From Hyphomicrobium sp. (GTDB taxonomy: Bacteria > Pseudomonadota > Alphaproteobacteria > Rhizobiales > Hyphomicrobiaceae): a stretch of DNA of 64,000 bases. Both the position numbers and the translations under genes were made by a program. Positions 29,993 to 39,083 of this stretch are shown piece by piece; position 1 is the first letter of the stretch; every line of letters begins with the position of its first letter. The notes beneath the pieces are model-generated. The model was not told the DNA's origin. It was given only the letters and a program-made list of their open reading frames with translations, and did no database searches. The stretch spans positions 36,883 to 100,882 of the forward strand of contig NZ_WBUE01000014.1 in the NCBI RefSeq assembly GCF_009026145.1. Direction: 5' to 3'.

Positions 29993-32341
29993 CACCACTT
30001 CCGGCTTGACGACATCGCGCCGCGGCAGCAGCCGCCGCCCCACCACCAGCACAGCAGGCAGGATGACGAGCTGGCCGATCAGCGAGGCGAACAGGCACAC
30101 CGCAGCGAGCTGGCCGAACAGGCGCAGCGACGGCAGGTGCGAGAGCATGGTCACGCCGAGACCCAGTGCCAGCACGATGGTCGTTAGAACCACGGGCGGT
30201 CCGATGTAGTGCGCCGAGCGCATCAACACCTGATGCGGCGTGGCGTCGGGCCCCAAGCGGTCCTCCTCGAGGCGGAAGCGATTGAGGAAATGGATAGTCG
30301 AGTCGATGGCCAGCGAGAAGGCGACGGTGATCGCCACGATGGAGGCGAACTGCAGGCCCTGGCCGGTGGCCCACAGGATCGCGCCGGTGGCGAAGATCGG
30401 GAACAGCGACGGCATGATGCTGGCGAAGCCGACCAGCACCGACCGCAGCGCGATGCCGAGGAAGATGAAGATCACGAACATGTCGCCGACGAGGCCCCAG
30501 TTGAGCTCCCAGATCAGCTCGGCGGAGTTGCGCGCCGCGATCGCCGGCAGCCCGGTGACCGAAATCTCGTAGTCCGGGTTGGCCTTGCGTATCGGCTCCA
30601 GCTCCTTGTCGAGCTTGTCGACGACGGGAAGGATCTCGCTCGCATCGACGTCGGGCAGACGCGCCGTCACCAGCACGGCCTTTTCGTCGCCGGCGATGAA
30701 GCGCCGCACGAGATGCTCGGGCAGAACGCCGACGTAGTGCTTCACGTTCTCCACGCTGGCATCGCCCGCCGCCGCCAACCAGCGCCGCAGGCTCTCCAGC
30801 GACCACACGTTGCCGAGCCCTACGCGCTGCTCGAGCACGTCGTGCGCCTGGGCGATGGCGGACAGCGTCGGCGGGTCGTACAGCGACTGGCTGCCGGTCC
30901 AGCGGATCATGACGTGCACGGGGTTGGCGCCGGTCAGCTTCTGGTCGATGCGCCCCGTCGCGGCCAGCGCCTGCTCCTTGTCCGGCACCTGGTCGGCGAG
31001 CCGGTAGTGCGGCTTGAGCTGCGTGTAGGCGATGCCGCACAGGGCGACGGCGATTACCGAGAGCACGAAGAACACCGTCGCGTTGGCCGCCACGGTACGC
31101 ACGATCGCATCCGTGATGCGCTGCAAGACCCCGACGCCCCCCTCTTCCTGCACGCGCGGGTCGACAGCGGCGGCCTTCTCTTCGCGCACCAGCAGGGCGG
31201 CGAGCGTCGGCACGACCACGGCGACCGCGATGTAGGAGATACCCACCGCCATCAGCGCCGCCTTGCCGAAGGTGCGGATCAGGGCCGAGTCGGCGAACTG
31301 GAACGAGACGATGGCGAGGGCCGCGTTCATCGCCGTCAATAGGCAGGCGGGCGCCACGTCGAGCACCGCGTGCCGCGCCGCCTCGAAGCGGTTGACGCCG
31401 GCCAGCACGTCGCGCCGGATCGACATCACGAGATGCATGGAGTCGGAAAAGCCGGAGACCAGGATGAGCGGCGTAATGACGTTGATGAACAGGTTGAGGC
31501 GGAAGTCCATCGCCCCGATCATGCCGAGCGTCCACAAGATGGCGATGGCGGGGCCCGCCACCGCAATCAGCGTCAGCGACAACCGCCGGAAGAACAGGTA
31601 GGCGATACCGATGCCGACCAGAAAGCCGAGCCCGTTGTAGACGAGGCGATCGCGCTCCACGGCGTTGCGGATTTCGAGCTGCATCACCGGCGCCCCGGTG
31701 AGTTGGGCGGTCAGCCCGCTGCCTTGCAGTTCGCGCGTCGCCGCCTCGTTGATCTCGCCGATCACCGTCCGGGCGCTGCGCTCGGCGACGACGTTGCGGT
31801 CGAGCGCAATGACGATGAGCGCCAGCTGTCCGTCGTCGGAGAGAAATTTGCCCTTGACGATGTCGTTCGACTTGAGCGCCGCCAGCATCGCGTCGAAGGC
31901 GGGGCCGTCCGCCGGCATCTCATCGGGCACCAGCGGTGGCGCATAGCCGGAGGTGTCGGGCTTGTCGCGCGCCGACAGCATTGACACGAGGCCCGATACG
32001 CCGTCGACGAGTTGCAGCTCCGTCGTCAGGCTGGCGAACGTCTCGAGCTGCTTGCGCTGCAGAAGATCCTTGCCCTCGACAACGACGAGAACATCGTATT
32101 CGCTCGACGGAAAGCGGCGGTCGATTTCCTCGTAGCGGCGGAACTCCTCGCTATTTGTGCGGAACAGCTCCGACAGCGAGTCGTCGACCTTGATGTGCAT
32201 GGCGCTCCATGCAGCAAGCACCGTCAGGACGAAGATGACGAGCGCCGACAGATGCGGCGCCTTCAGCGCCACGAGCCCGAGGCGGTCGAGGCCGAACGAG
32301 AATAAGAACGAACGGCGCCGCTCATCCCTATCGTTGGCCAT
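29969..32341 (-). CDS. MMPL/RND-family membrane exporter, 790 aa
   Basis: This is a large inner-membrane protein with the duplicated RND layout: one helix near residue 30, a periplasmic domain (about 50-230), five to six helices (about 235-400), then the same again (helix near 445, domain 465-610, helices 620-770). It lacks the length of heavy-metal or multidrug RND pumps and matches the shorter MMPL group, whose members move lipids or hopanoids to the outer membrane. No adaptor or outer-membrane factor is adjacent. The last 24 bp overlap gph in antisense. The substrate is unknown. Confidence 0.85.
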   Translation of the reverse strand: MANDRDERRRSFLFSFGLDRLGLVALKAPHLSALVIFVLTVLAAWSAMHIKVDDSLSELFRTNSEEFRRYEEIDRRFPSSEYDVLVVVEGKDLLQRKQLETFASLTTELQLVDGVSGLVSMLSARDKPDTSGYAPPLVPDEMPADGPAFDAMLAALKSNDIVKGKFLSDDGQLALIVIALDRNVVAERSARTVIGEINEAATRELQGSGLTAQLTGAPVMQLEIRNAVERDRLVYNGLGFLVGIGIAYLFFRRLSLTLIAVAGPAIAILWTLGMIGAMDFRLNLFINVITPLILVSGFSDSMHLVMSIRRDVLAGVNRFEAARHAVLDVAPACLLTAMNAALAIVSFQFADSALIRTFGKAALMAVGISYIAVAVVVPTLAALLVREEKAAAVDPRVQEEGGVGVLQRITDAIVRTVAANATVFFVLSVIAVALCGIAYTQLKPHYRLADQVPDKEQALAATGRIDQKLTGANPVHVMIRWTGSQSLYDPPTLSAIAQAHDVLEQRVGLGNVWSLESLRRWLAAAGDASVENVKHYVGVLPEHLVRRFIAGDEKAVLVTARLPDVDASEILPVVDKLDKELEPIRKANPDYEISVTGLPAIAARNSAELIWELNWGLVGDMFVIFIFLGIALRSVLVGFASIMPSLFPIFATGAILWATGQGLQFASIVAITVAFSLAIDSTIHFLNRFRLEEDRLGPDATPHQVLMRSAHYIGPPVVLTTIVLALGLGVTMLSHLPSLRLFGQLAAVCLFASLIGQLVILPAVLVVGRRLLPRRDVVKPEVVSSGAVNT

Positions 32342-32574
32342 GGCTCCCCCGTCGGCGCATCATTTGGGTTTTTGTTCGCGGCGCCGCGCTTCGTTGTCCC
32401 ACGAAAAGTCGGCCGCGCGCCACGCGGAATCGGGCGGCGCGGGCGGATCGTTGCATTTGCCGCGCCGACTGTGAAGTGCCGGCAACAGGGGCTTTGAGAT
32501 CGCTCCGCATGCCCCAATATGGCCGCAAGTGGTGGCTCCCTTCGCCGCTTCTTCACACGCCCGGAATATCGCCA

Positions 32575-33582
32575 ATGCCGCTGCCGATTGCGCCGAAGCC
32601 GACGAACGCGGGCCCCATGCGGCGGGCTGGCAGGTGCCTCCGCCACTCGGTGGCCACATTGACGCTCACGGCGCTGATGGGGATGAGCGCCCCGGCAGTC
32701 GTTCAGGCGACGCCGCAGCAGGCGCCCAACAGCCGCGTGGTGCTGGACCTGCCGCCGGGCTACGTCCCTTCCCCGCTGTTCTCGGGCTTTCAGGACGATG
32801 CCTCGGGCGTGTCGTACGTCATCCTCGAAGCTCCGGTCGGGGAGTACGACAAGATGGCGCACGGCTTCACCGCCGAGGATCTGGCCAAGCGCGGCATCAC
32901 CCAGGTGCAGAAGGGCAACCTGCCGCGCACCGATCCCCACGTCTACATGCGCGCGGTGCAGAAGTCGGAAGCGGGCGCCTACGCCAAGTTCTTCGTGCTG
33001 TTCCGCACCGCCGACCAGACCGTGCTCGTCTCCGTCAACGTGCCGCAACGCTCGATCGATGACGGGGCCGTGAAGCCCGAGGATATCGAGCGCGTTCTGG
33101 CGAGCGCGAAGACGACCGAGAAGCGGGCGGTGCGCGATCTTTATTCCCTGTCGTACCTCGGCCCGTTCAAGGAGGCAGGTCGCCTGGTCGGCACCAGCAA
33201 AGTCTATACGCTCGATGGACGGCTGGAGCCGGAGCGCGCCGGCGAGACGCGCTCGGCGTTCATGGTGGCGCCGTCGCTCGACAAGCGCCCGGTGACCGAG
33301 CCGGACAAGCAATCGGTGGCGCTCTTGGCGAGCCTGCCCGGCTACAAGGATTTCAAGCCCGGCGAGCCGCGGGCGATCAACATCGGTGGGCTCGACGGCG
33401 TCGAGGTCGAGGCCGAGGCAACCGACGAGGACGACGGCAAGCCGATCCACCTCTACCAGGCGATGCTGCTCGGCAAGGATGGCGGCTATTTCCGGCTGAT
33501 CGGCATCGCGACACCCGAGGACGTGGCGCAAATTGCCGGCGAGTTTCCCAAAATCGCCCACTCGTTCGCGCTAATGCCCTAA
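32575..33582 (+). CDS. Exported protein of unknown function, 335 aa
   Basis: I recognise no family. A basic start followed by a hydrophobic stretch (LRHSVATLTLTALMG) and an AVVQATP cleavage-like site indicates export. The mature part of about 300 residues is a soluble alpha/beta-looking protein without cysteine clusters or repeats. The ATG at 32575 has CGGAA upstream. The ATG at 32617 would give a cleaner signal peptide but has no Shine-Dalgarno, so the start is uncertain. It stands 233 bp from the divergent RND gene. Confidence 0.72.
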   Translation: MPLPIAPKPTNAGPMRRAGRCLRHSVATLTLTALMGMSAPAVVQATPQQAPNSRVVLDLPPGYVPSPLFSGFQDDASGVSYVILEAPVGEYDKMAHGFTAEDLAKRGITQVQKGNLPRTDPHVYMRAVQKSEAGAYAKFFVLFRTADQTVLVSVNVPQRSIDDGAVKPEDIERVLASAKTTEKRAVRDLYSLSYLGPFKEAGRLVGTSKVYTLDGRLEPERAGETRSAFMVAPSLDKRPVTEPDKQSVALLASLPGYKDFKPGEPRAINIGGLDGVEVEAEATDEDDGKPIHLYQAMLLGKDGGYFRLIGIATPEDVAQIAGEFPKIAHSFALMP

Positions 33583-33633
33583 AGCGCCGCAGATCCATTG
33601 CGCACGGCGGCGGCGCAGCCCATAGTGCGGCGC

Positions 33634-33912
33634 ATGAATCAGAACACAGCCGCGGCCGGATGGGTTGTTCAACTGACGATCCCCGGCGTCCCCAAGCCGC
33701 CGGTCGAGGGCGCCAAGTGGCGCCCGGCGGAGACTACAGCGCCGACCTTCCAGTTCTTCAACGTCGCCGTCGGCGCACCCGACAAGGCGGTGGAGGCGGC
33801 GCGCAAGAAGGCGGGGGCCTCGGACGAGGCGGCGATGCGCGTGGTGCGGGCGCTGTCGGCGGCCGAGATCGATTCCATCAAGCTGCGGGCGGGCGAAGCC
33901 AAGCCAGCCTGA
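33634..33912 (+). CDS. Small hypothetical protein, 92 aa
   Basis: I recognise no family. The protein begins MNQNTAAAGWVVQLTIPG, has no signal peptide or membrane helix, and ends in a helical Ala/Arg/Lys-rich half. Third-position GC is high in this frame, supporting coding. The frame opens further upstream at a TTG (33598), but the ATG at 33634 is a more ordinary start. It lies 51 nt downstream of the exported protein gene and may be co-transcribed with it. Confidence 0.55.
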   Translation: MNQNTAAAGWVVQLTIPGVPKPPVEGAKWRPAETTAPTFQFFNVAVGAPDKAVEAARKKAGASDEAAMRVVRALSAAEIDSIKLRAGEAKPA

Positions 33913-34005
33913 TAGCGGCTCACATGGCTGCGGGCGACAGCCTTGACAGTCAAGGGCGCGGCCTCGCATAACGGCCGCCCGGCTTAACGACATCTCCGGC
34001 ACGGC

Positions 34006-34080
34006 GGGCGGTTAGCTCAGCGGTAGAGCACACGCTTCACACGCGTGGGGTCATAGGTTCAATCCCTATACCGCCCACCA
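34006..34080 (+). tRNA. tRNA-Val (anticodon CAC)
   Basis: A full cloverleaf can be drawn. The acceptor stem is GGGCGGT with ACCGCCC, the D-arm GCTC-AGCGGTA-GAGC, the anticodon stem CACGC/GCGTG with loop TTCACAC (anticodon CAC, reading GUG), and the T-arm ATAGG-TTCAATC-CCTAT. Discriminator A and an encoded CCA end the gene. No integrase is next to this tRNA, so there is no sign that it is used as an attachment site here. Confidence 0.96.
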
Positions 34081-34231
34081 TAATTCCAATTCGCAGACAT
34101 AGGTCTTCGCTGAGCACCCTCGGTCGCCGGCCTCTGTAACGCCGGCGCTGAAATCAATCCTCAGTGTCGCGATCAAGCCGCCACATTCACGTGCTTGTCT
34201 GCCTTGGCTATCGCAATCGAGGCAGCATTCC

Positions 34232-34613
34232 ATGCGCATCTCCAAGGCTATTCTGGCTAGCTCAATTCTCGTTCTCGTTGCCGGCGCGGCGACGGCCCAA
34301 TCCATTCGCATCGATCGCGACGGCGGCTTCTCGTTCCGCTTTGGCCGCGACGACCGCCGCGGCGATGTCGAAGGCAAGCGTGCCTCGTGCGAGGTCTATG
34401 CGCGCATTGCTGTCGTCCAGGCGGACGCCAACCGGCGTTTCCGCTGCGGCTTGAGAGGTCCGGCCTGGACCGATGATCTAAGGCCGCATTTCCAATGGTG
34501 CCGGTACGTGCCGCGGCGGCGCATCGCCGAGGAAGCAGCGCAACCGCTCCGTCGAGTTGCAGCGTTGCTTCGACCGCCTGGGCGATTTCGACGACGACCG
34601 CTGGGGCCGCTGA
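34232..34613 (+). pseudogene. Small exported protein gene with apparent frameshift
   Basis: The 5' part encodes a clean signal peptide (MRISKAILASSILVLVAG, cleavage near ATAQS), then a Cys-containing domain with CEVYARIAVVQADANRRFRCG and FQWCRYVPRRR. After about 34,530 the same frame degenerates into a Pro/Arg/Leu string with poor third-position GC. The +1 frame from about 34,530 instead reads RSVELQRCFDRLGDFDDDRW and stops at 34,613, with about 22 of 24 codons ending in G or C. This indicates a frameshift between about 34,525 and 34,540, either real decay or a sequencing error. The uncorrected frame would run to 34,648. Confidence 0.65.
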
Positions 34614-34735
34614 ATCGGCCGCGGCCATTAAGCCTCTACCTTACATAACGCCCCGTTCGATGTTGCCGGCACAGGTTCAACCACCCGTGCCGTCACCTTT
34701 TCAGCCGTCGTGCTAGCCGCGGAGCTCGGCGCCGA

Positions 34736-34996
34736 TCAGTAATGGCGGCGCGCGCGGCGGTGCGACCGATACCAGCGCACACCATAGGCCTGGTCGCGGC
34801 AGAAGCTGCTCCGCGTCCCGCTCGAGCAGCCATAACGCTCCAGCAGCTCCGCATCGCGCTCGCTCACCGGACCGCCGGCCCGCGCATTGGCACGCGCGTG
34901 CTCCAGCTCGGCCCCTTCAGTGACGCCGCCGGCGAGGGCCGGACCAGAAGCTGCCAGCGCGGCGAATCCTATGGCCGCCAATATCGATCGATACAT
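34736..34996 (-). CDS. Small exported protein, 86 aa
   Basis: I recognise no family. A signal peptide of about 22 residues (MYRSILAAIGFAALAASG, cleavage near ALAGG) is followed by a short helical region and a Cys-x(9)-Cys pair (YGCSSGTRSSFC) that could form one disulfide. The C-terminus is rich in Arg, His and Tyr. A GAGG Shine-Dalgarno precedes the ATG. It resembles many short periplasmic proteins of unknown role in Hyphomicrobiales. Confidence 0.6.
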   Translation of the reverse strand: MYRSILAAIGFAALAASGPALAGGVTEGAELEHARANARAGGPVSERDAELLERYGCSSGTRSSFCRDQAYGVRWYRSHRRARRHY

Positions 34997-35109
34997 CTCA
35001 CACCTCGGCTCGCTGATGGTCAGAGCCTCAAGGTGGGGTCTATGCGGCGCAAGTCAAAGAGAGGCGCCGAGCCGCCGCTTGTCGCCTGACGCGGTCCGCC
35101 GATATGCCG

Positions 35110-35343
35110 CTAGGCGGCATTTGCCTTGTCGACGACGCACACAGCCTCCGGCGTACTTTCGACAGAAGCCTTGACGGCGCGGTGGCGCAGCGGGACGTCG
35201 AGCGCCGCCTGCAGCTGCGCCCGCATGGCGTAGAACTCGTACTCGGCCTCGGCCAGCGCCGCATCGGCCTCAGCCTGCAGTCGTGCACGCTTGTCGGTGG
35301 GTGCGGCTTGATCGCTGAGGGAAAACAGATTTCCGGCGGACAT
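35110..35343 (-). CDS. Small soluble hypothetical protein, 77 aa
   Basis: The ATG at 35343 has a perfect AGGAGG Shine-Dalgarno 4 nt upstream, which decides the start against the longer open frame. The protein is mostly helical, with a central Ala/Glu/Leu heptad-like stretch (KRARLQAEADAALAEAEYEF) suggesting a short coiled coil, and no signal peptide or membrane segment. I know no family for it. It lies downstream of the ornithine decarboxylase gene on the same strand with 86 nt between. Confidence 0.6.
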   Translation of the reverse strand: MSAGNLFSLSDQAAPTDKRARLQAEADAALAEAEYEFYAMRAQLQAALDVPLRHRAVKASVESTPEAVCVVDKANAA

Positions 35344-35429
35344 GGGCCCTCCTGCGGAATTGGCTGATCCGCGACTGTCCCCATGCATGTGGCGGATTGT
35401 GGACGGCCTGTGGAAAAGGGGCCGCGCGG

Positions 35430-36605
35430 TCACCGCCGGGCGGCGGAGGCCTCGGCGTTCTCGGCCTCGTACATGCTCAGCATCGGCGCATCGAGGAGGA
35501 TCACCTCATCGTATTCGCCATAGCCGTTGAAGCGCCCCGCGATGGCGCGCGCGTAGGCGCCCATGTTGCCGATCTCGATGTAATCGCCCTCGGCGACCGT
35601 GTCGGGGAGCATGAACGGCCCCTTCATGTAGTCGATCGAGTCGCAGGTCGGGCCCCACAGCTCGAACGGCACCAGCGGATCGGAGGCATCGACGCTGCGC
35701 GAGATGAGGCGCGCGGGGAAGACGAAGCCGAGGTGGGCGGCATCGAACAGCATGCCGTAGGAGCCGTCGTTGATGTAGAGGTTGTTGCCGCGCCGCGCAT
35801 CGACGCGCACGATGAGGCTCTCGGCCTCGGCGACGAGCGCGCGGCCCGGCTCGCACATCAGCTTGATGTTCTCCTTCACCGGCAGCGCCTCGATGCCGGC
35901 GAGGATGACGTCCATGAAGTCCTGCAGCGGAGCAGGGTCGGAATCGGGATAGCGAGAAGGGAAGCCGCCGCCGATGTCGAGGCGGTCGATCATGACGCCC
36001 GACTTGACGATGATGCGGTGCACCTCGCCCAGCGCCGTGACGAAGGCGTCCGGCGTCGTCGTCTGCGAGCCGACGTGGAAGGTGAGGCCGAGCTCGGCGG
36101 CCGACTGGCGCGTCTTGACCAGGAGCTTGGCCGCCTTCTGGCCGGAGACGCCGAACTTGCGCTCGAGCGGGATGCGGCTGTTGATCGCCGGCACGGCGAC
36201 TCGCACCCAGAGCAGGAGGTCGCGGGCGCCACCCGTCGCCTCGATGATCTTGTCGAGCTCGTCCTCGCCGTCGAGGGCGAACGAGCGCACGCCGAGGTCG
36301 TAGGCGCGGCGGATGGCGTGGCGCGACTTCACCGGATGCATGAAGTGCAGCTGCGCGTCGGGGATGGTCGCCGCGTCCTCGATCTCGGGCAGCGAGGCGA
36401 CGTCGAAGTGGCGGATGCCGGCACCGTAGAGGGCGCCGATGAGGAAGACGGAGCTGTTCGCCTTATAGGCGTAGGCGACGTCGCCGGGAAACTTGTCGAG
36501 GAACCAGCGCGCGGCGCGACCGGCGGCATGCGGCCTCAAGCCGCGTACCGGCCGCTCGGGCCGGCACTTGTCGATCAGCGCAGATGCCGAGGAGAGCTTC
36601 TCCAT
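35430..36605 (-). CDS. Fold-III PLP-dependent ornithine/diaminopimelate-type decarboxylase
   Basis: This alanine-racemase-fold decarboxylase most likely makes putrescine from ornithine. The PLP lysine lies in VAYAYKANS, His in FHVGSQ stacks on the cofactor, GGGFPSRY and EPGRALV bind phosphate, and WGPTCDSIDYM contributes the active-site Cys and Asp from the other subunit. CDSID rather than CESSD favours ornithine (or ornithine/lysine) decarboxylase over diaminopimelate decarboxylase. Its 391 residues are usual for the alphaproteobacterial enzyme. A GGAGG Shine-Dalgarno lies 9 nt from the ATG, with a small hairpin just upstream. Confidence 0.88.
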   Translation of the reverse strand: MEKLSSASALIDKCRPERPVRGLRPHAAGRAARWFLDKFPGDVAYAYKANSSVFLIGALYGAGIRHFDVASLPEIEDAATIPDAQLHFMHPVKSRHAIRRAYDLGVRSFALDGEDELDKIIEATGGARDLLLWVRVAVPAINSRIPLERKFGVSGQKAAKLLVKTRQSAAELGLTFHVGSQTTTPDAFVTALGEVHRIIVKSGVMIDRLDIGGGFPSRYPDSDPAPLQDFMDVILAGIEALPVKENIKLMCEPGRALVAEAESLIVRVDARRGNNLYINDGSYGMLFDAAHLGFVFPARLISRSVDASDPLVPFELWGPTCDSIDYMKGPFMLPDTVAEGDYIEIGNMGAYARAIAGRFNGYGEYDEVILLDAPMLSMYEAENAEASAARR

Positions 36606-36933
36606 CGCATAGGACCTCCACCGCCCGCGGGCGAACGCGGGTCTTCAGCCAAAAGCAGAGACCGCAGAACTCGCAAAGAGCGCTGCATTTAGGGTCCGCT
36701 CACCCCCCTGTAAAGAGCTTTCTTGTGACAACCGGCATGCGGGGGATGCGGTTTCCTTGCGGCGCTGACGCCCATGTCCGCGGAGCGCTTGATCCGTCAA
36801 CCTTCGCAAAGCCCTCGCGCGGCGAGCTACAATCGTAACCGAACCGCCGCTTAGGGCTGTTCCGCGGCGCCTGCGCCTGCCTAAAACAGCTTATGAACCT
36901 CAACAACGGCCTAGCCGCGGTGATGCGTCTGTA
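36606..36933. other. Intergenic region between divergent decarboxylase and ThDP enzyme genes
   Basis: The 328-bp region must contain both promoters. On the decarboxylase side, the leader close to the gene has a 6-bp GC hairpin next to the Shine-Dalgarno (listed separately). I see no convincing reading frame and no clear -35/-10 pair. Alphaproteobacterial ornithine decarboxylase genes can carry a conserved leader RNA (speF motif). I could not confirm it by eye. Confidence 0.5.
36624..36641 (-). promoter_or_regulatory. Leader hairpin beside the decarboxylase Shine-Dalgarno
   Basis: On the minus strand CCCGCG pairs with CGCGGG across a 6-nt loop (36624-36629 with 36636-36641). It ends 4 nt upstream of the GGAGG at 36615-36619. 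It could influence ribosome access but may be chance in GC-rich DNA. Confidence 0.3.
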
Positions 36934-38586
36934 ATGCGTACTGGGGGCAAGATCCTGATCGACCAGCTCGTCGGTGAGGGCTGCCGTACCTTGTTCACGG
37001 TGCCGGGCGAGAGCTTCCTCGCCGCGCTCGATGCGCTGTTCGACGAGAGCGCCATCCGCACCGTCGTCTGCCGCCACGAGGGTGGCGCGGCGATGATGGC
37101 CGAGGCGACAGGCAAGCTGACGGGGGTGCCCGGCGTCGCCTTCGTCACCCGCGCGCCGGGAGCGACCAACGCGGCGAGCGGGGTGTACGTCGCCCACCAC
37201 GACGCAACGCCCATGGTGCTGCTGGTGGGACTGATCGAGCGCGCGCACGAGGGGCGCGGGGCATTCCAGGAGATCGACCTGCGGGCGATGTTCGGCTCGG
37301 TCGCGAACTGGGTCGACGTCGTGCGCGAGACGGGGCGCATCCCCGAGTTCGTGGCGCGCGCGTTTCAGGCCGCCCGTTCCGGGCGCCCCGGGCCCTCCGT
37401 GCTTGGCCTCCCAGAGGATGTGTTGTCCGCTTCGGCGGCCGTCGCGAACGGGGCGCCACTGCGGGTCTCCTCGCCTGTCCCATCGGCGAGCGAGATGACC
37501 AAGCTCAAAGCCAAGCTCAGCGCCGCCGAGCGGCCGCTGGTGCTGCTCGGCGGCGGTGGCTGGAGCGCCGAGGCAGCCGCGCAGATCGCCAAGTTTGCCG
37601 CCACGTTCGACATGCCGGTGGCCACGACGTTCCGCCGCCAGGATCATCTCGACAACCGCCACCCCTGCTTTGTCGGCCATGCCGGCATCGACATGGACCC
37701 CAAGCTCGCCACCGCCTTGCGCGGCGCCGATCTCGTGCTCGTCATCGGCGAGGGCCTCACCGACATCGCCACCGGCGGCTATACGCTCATCGCGCCGCCC
37801 GACCCGACGCAGTATCTCGTGCACGCGCATCCCTCACCGGACGCCATCGGGCGCGTGTTCCGAACCGATCTGCCGATCATTGCGGCGCCGGAGGCCTTCG
37901 CCAAGGCACTCGCGCGCCTCAAGCCGCCGGTGAAGAAGCGCTGGAGCCGGCTGCGTCGCGACCTGCGCGCCGCCTACGAGCGTTCGCTGAAGCCGGTACC
38001 TACCCCCGGCAGCGTGCGGCTCGAGGAGGTAATCGCAACGCTGTCGCGCGAGCTTCCCGACGACGCCATCGTCACCAATGGCGCCGGCAACTACGCCGGC
38101 TTCCTGCACCGCTACTTTCAATTCAAGGGCTGGCCGACGCAGCTTGGGCCGACCTCGGGCTCCATGGGCTACGGGCTGCCGGCGGCGATCGCCGCCAAGC
38201 TGGCATTTCCCGAACGCGCGGTCATCGCGTTGGCCGGCGACGGCTGCCTTTTAATGACGGGCCAGGAGCTGGCCACCGCCACGCAGTACGGGCTCCCCAT
38301 CGTCGTCATCGTCGCCAACAACAGCATGTACGGCACCATCCGCATGCATCAGGAGCGCCTGTACCCGGGACGGGTCGTGGGGACGACGCTGGTTAACCCC
38401 GACTTCGTCGCCTTTGCCCGCAGCTTCGGTGTCGTCGCCGAGCGCGTCGAAGCCACGGCAGCGTTCCTGCCGGCGCTGAAGCGCGCCTTGGCGGCTGAGG
38501 GACCGGCGCTGATCGAGCTGCGTATCGATCCGGAGGCCATCAGCGTGCGGCGCACGCTGTCGCAGATCCGCGGCAAATCACCGTAG
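36934..38586 (+). CDS. Thiamine-diphosphate-dependent enzyme, acetolactate-synthase-like
   Basis: This large ThDP enzyme of 550 residues has the usual three domains. The N-terminal domain has VPGESFLAALDAL and the catalytic Glu in CRHEGGAAMMAEA. The central domain lies around 190-330. The C-terminal domain has GSMGYGLPAAIAAKL and the ThDP/Mg motif GDGCLLMTGQELATATQYGL ending in VANN. Related enzymes include acetolactate synthases, oxalyl-CoA decarboxylases and benzoylformate decarboxylases. No small regulatory subunit gene follows, so it is probably not the biosynthetic acetolactate synthase. The substrate is unknown. Confidence 0.85.
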   Translation: MRTGGKILIDQLVGEGCRTLFTVPGESFLAALDALFDESAIRTVVCRHEGGAAMMAEATGKLTGVPGVAFVTRAPGATNAASGVYVAHHDATPMVLLVGLIERAHEGRGAFQEIDLRAMFGSVANWVDVVRETGRIPEFVARAFQAARSGRPGPSVLGLPEDVLSASAAVANGAPLRVSSPVPSASEMTKLKAKLSAAERPLVLLGGGGWSAEAAAQIAKFAATFDMPVATTFRRQDHLDNRHPCFVGHAGIDMDPKLATALRGADLVLVIGEGLTDIATGGYTLIAPPDPTQYLVHAHPSPDAIGRVFRTDLPIIAAPEAFAKALARLKPPVKKRWSRLRRDLRAAYERSLKPVPTPGSVRLEEVIATLSRELPDDAIVTNGAGNYAGFLHRYFQFKGWPTQLGPTSGSMGYGLPAAIAAKLAFPERAVIALAGDGCLLMTGQELATATQYGLPIVVIVANNSMYGTIRMHQERLYPGRVVGTTLVNPDFVAFARSFGVVAERVEATAAFLPALKRALAAEGPALIELRIDPEAISVRRTLSQIRGKSP

Positions 38587-38745
38587 ACGAGCAAGCACGC
38601 GCACCGCCAACCCACTTGGTAAATACTTCGTTAAATCTACAGTAGCTGCATTAGCCATCTCTCCAATATCCGGTTAGACTAACGAGGTCTTATCGGTTAC
38701 AGAACTCTCAATTCGATCGCAGACTCTACCCCTCGAGGGTTTGAC

Positions 38746-38940
38746 ATGGACCTGCAGACCGTCAAAGCGCACTACGGCGCCAAGTGGGCCTGGGCCCGCA
38801 CCGGCGCCCTCATCCTTTTCCTGGTTACCGGCATCCTCCTCGTAGCGTCGCTGACCACCACCCGCGGCCATGCTTCGGGCGCGTTGCTGCAGGCCGGCAC
38901 CGGCATCACCGTTTTTCACCAACTCACGGCGGCCGGCTGA
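38746..38940 (+). CDS. Small membrane protein, 64 aa
   Basis: The peptide has a polar start (MDLQTVKAHYGAKWAW), one strong hydrophobic helix at about residues 20-36, and a Thr/Gly/Ala-rich tail. A GAGGG Shine-Dalgarno lies about 6 nt upstream of the ATG, and a good intrinsic terminator follows 48 nt after the stop, so it is a complete single-gene unit. A palindrome GTTAGACTAAC at 38673-38683 lies in the promoter region. I know no family. Confidence 0.6.
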   Translation: MDLQTVKAHYGAKWAWARTGALILFLVTGILLVASLTTTRGHASGALLQAGTGITVFHQLTAAG

Positions 38941-38988
38941 GCCAGTCGCTCCAACACGGCACTCTCCCCAGAAAAGTCTGATCTCCTC

Positions 38989-39022
38989 GGCCTCGGCTCC
39001 CCACGGACCCGGGGCCTTTTTT
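38989..39022 (+). terminator. Intrinsic terminator after the 64-aa gene
   Basis: GGCCTCGG (38989-38996) pairs with CCGGGGCC (39009-39016), with one G-U pair, and six T residues follow at 39017-39022. It ends the transcript of the small membrane protein gene before the dehydrogenase gene. Confidence 0.75.
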
Positions 39023-39083
39023 CTGGGTGCCCGCCGGCGCGGCCGATGCTAAGCGCTCGGCAACGCAAAAACGGAGAGGACGC

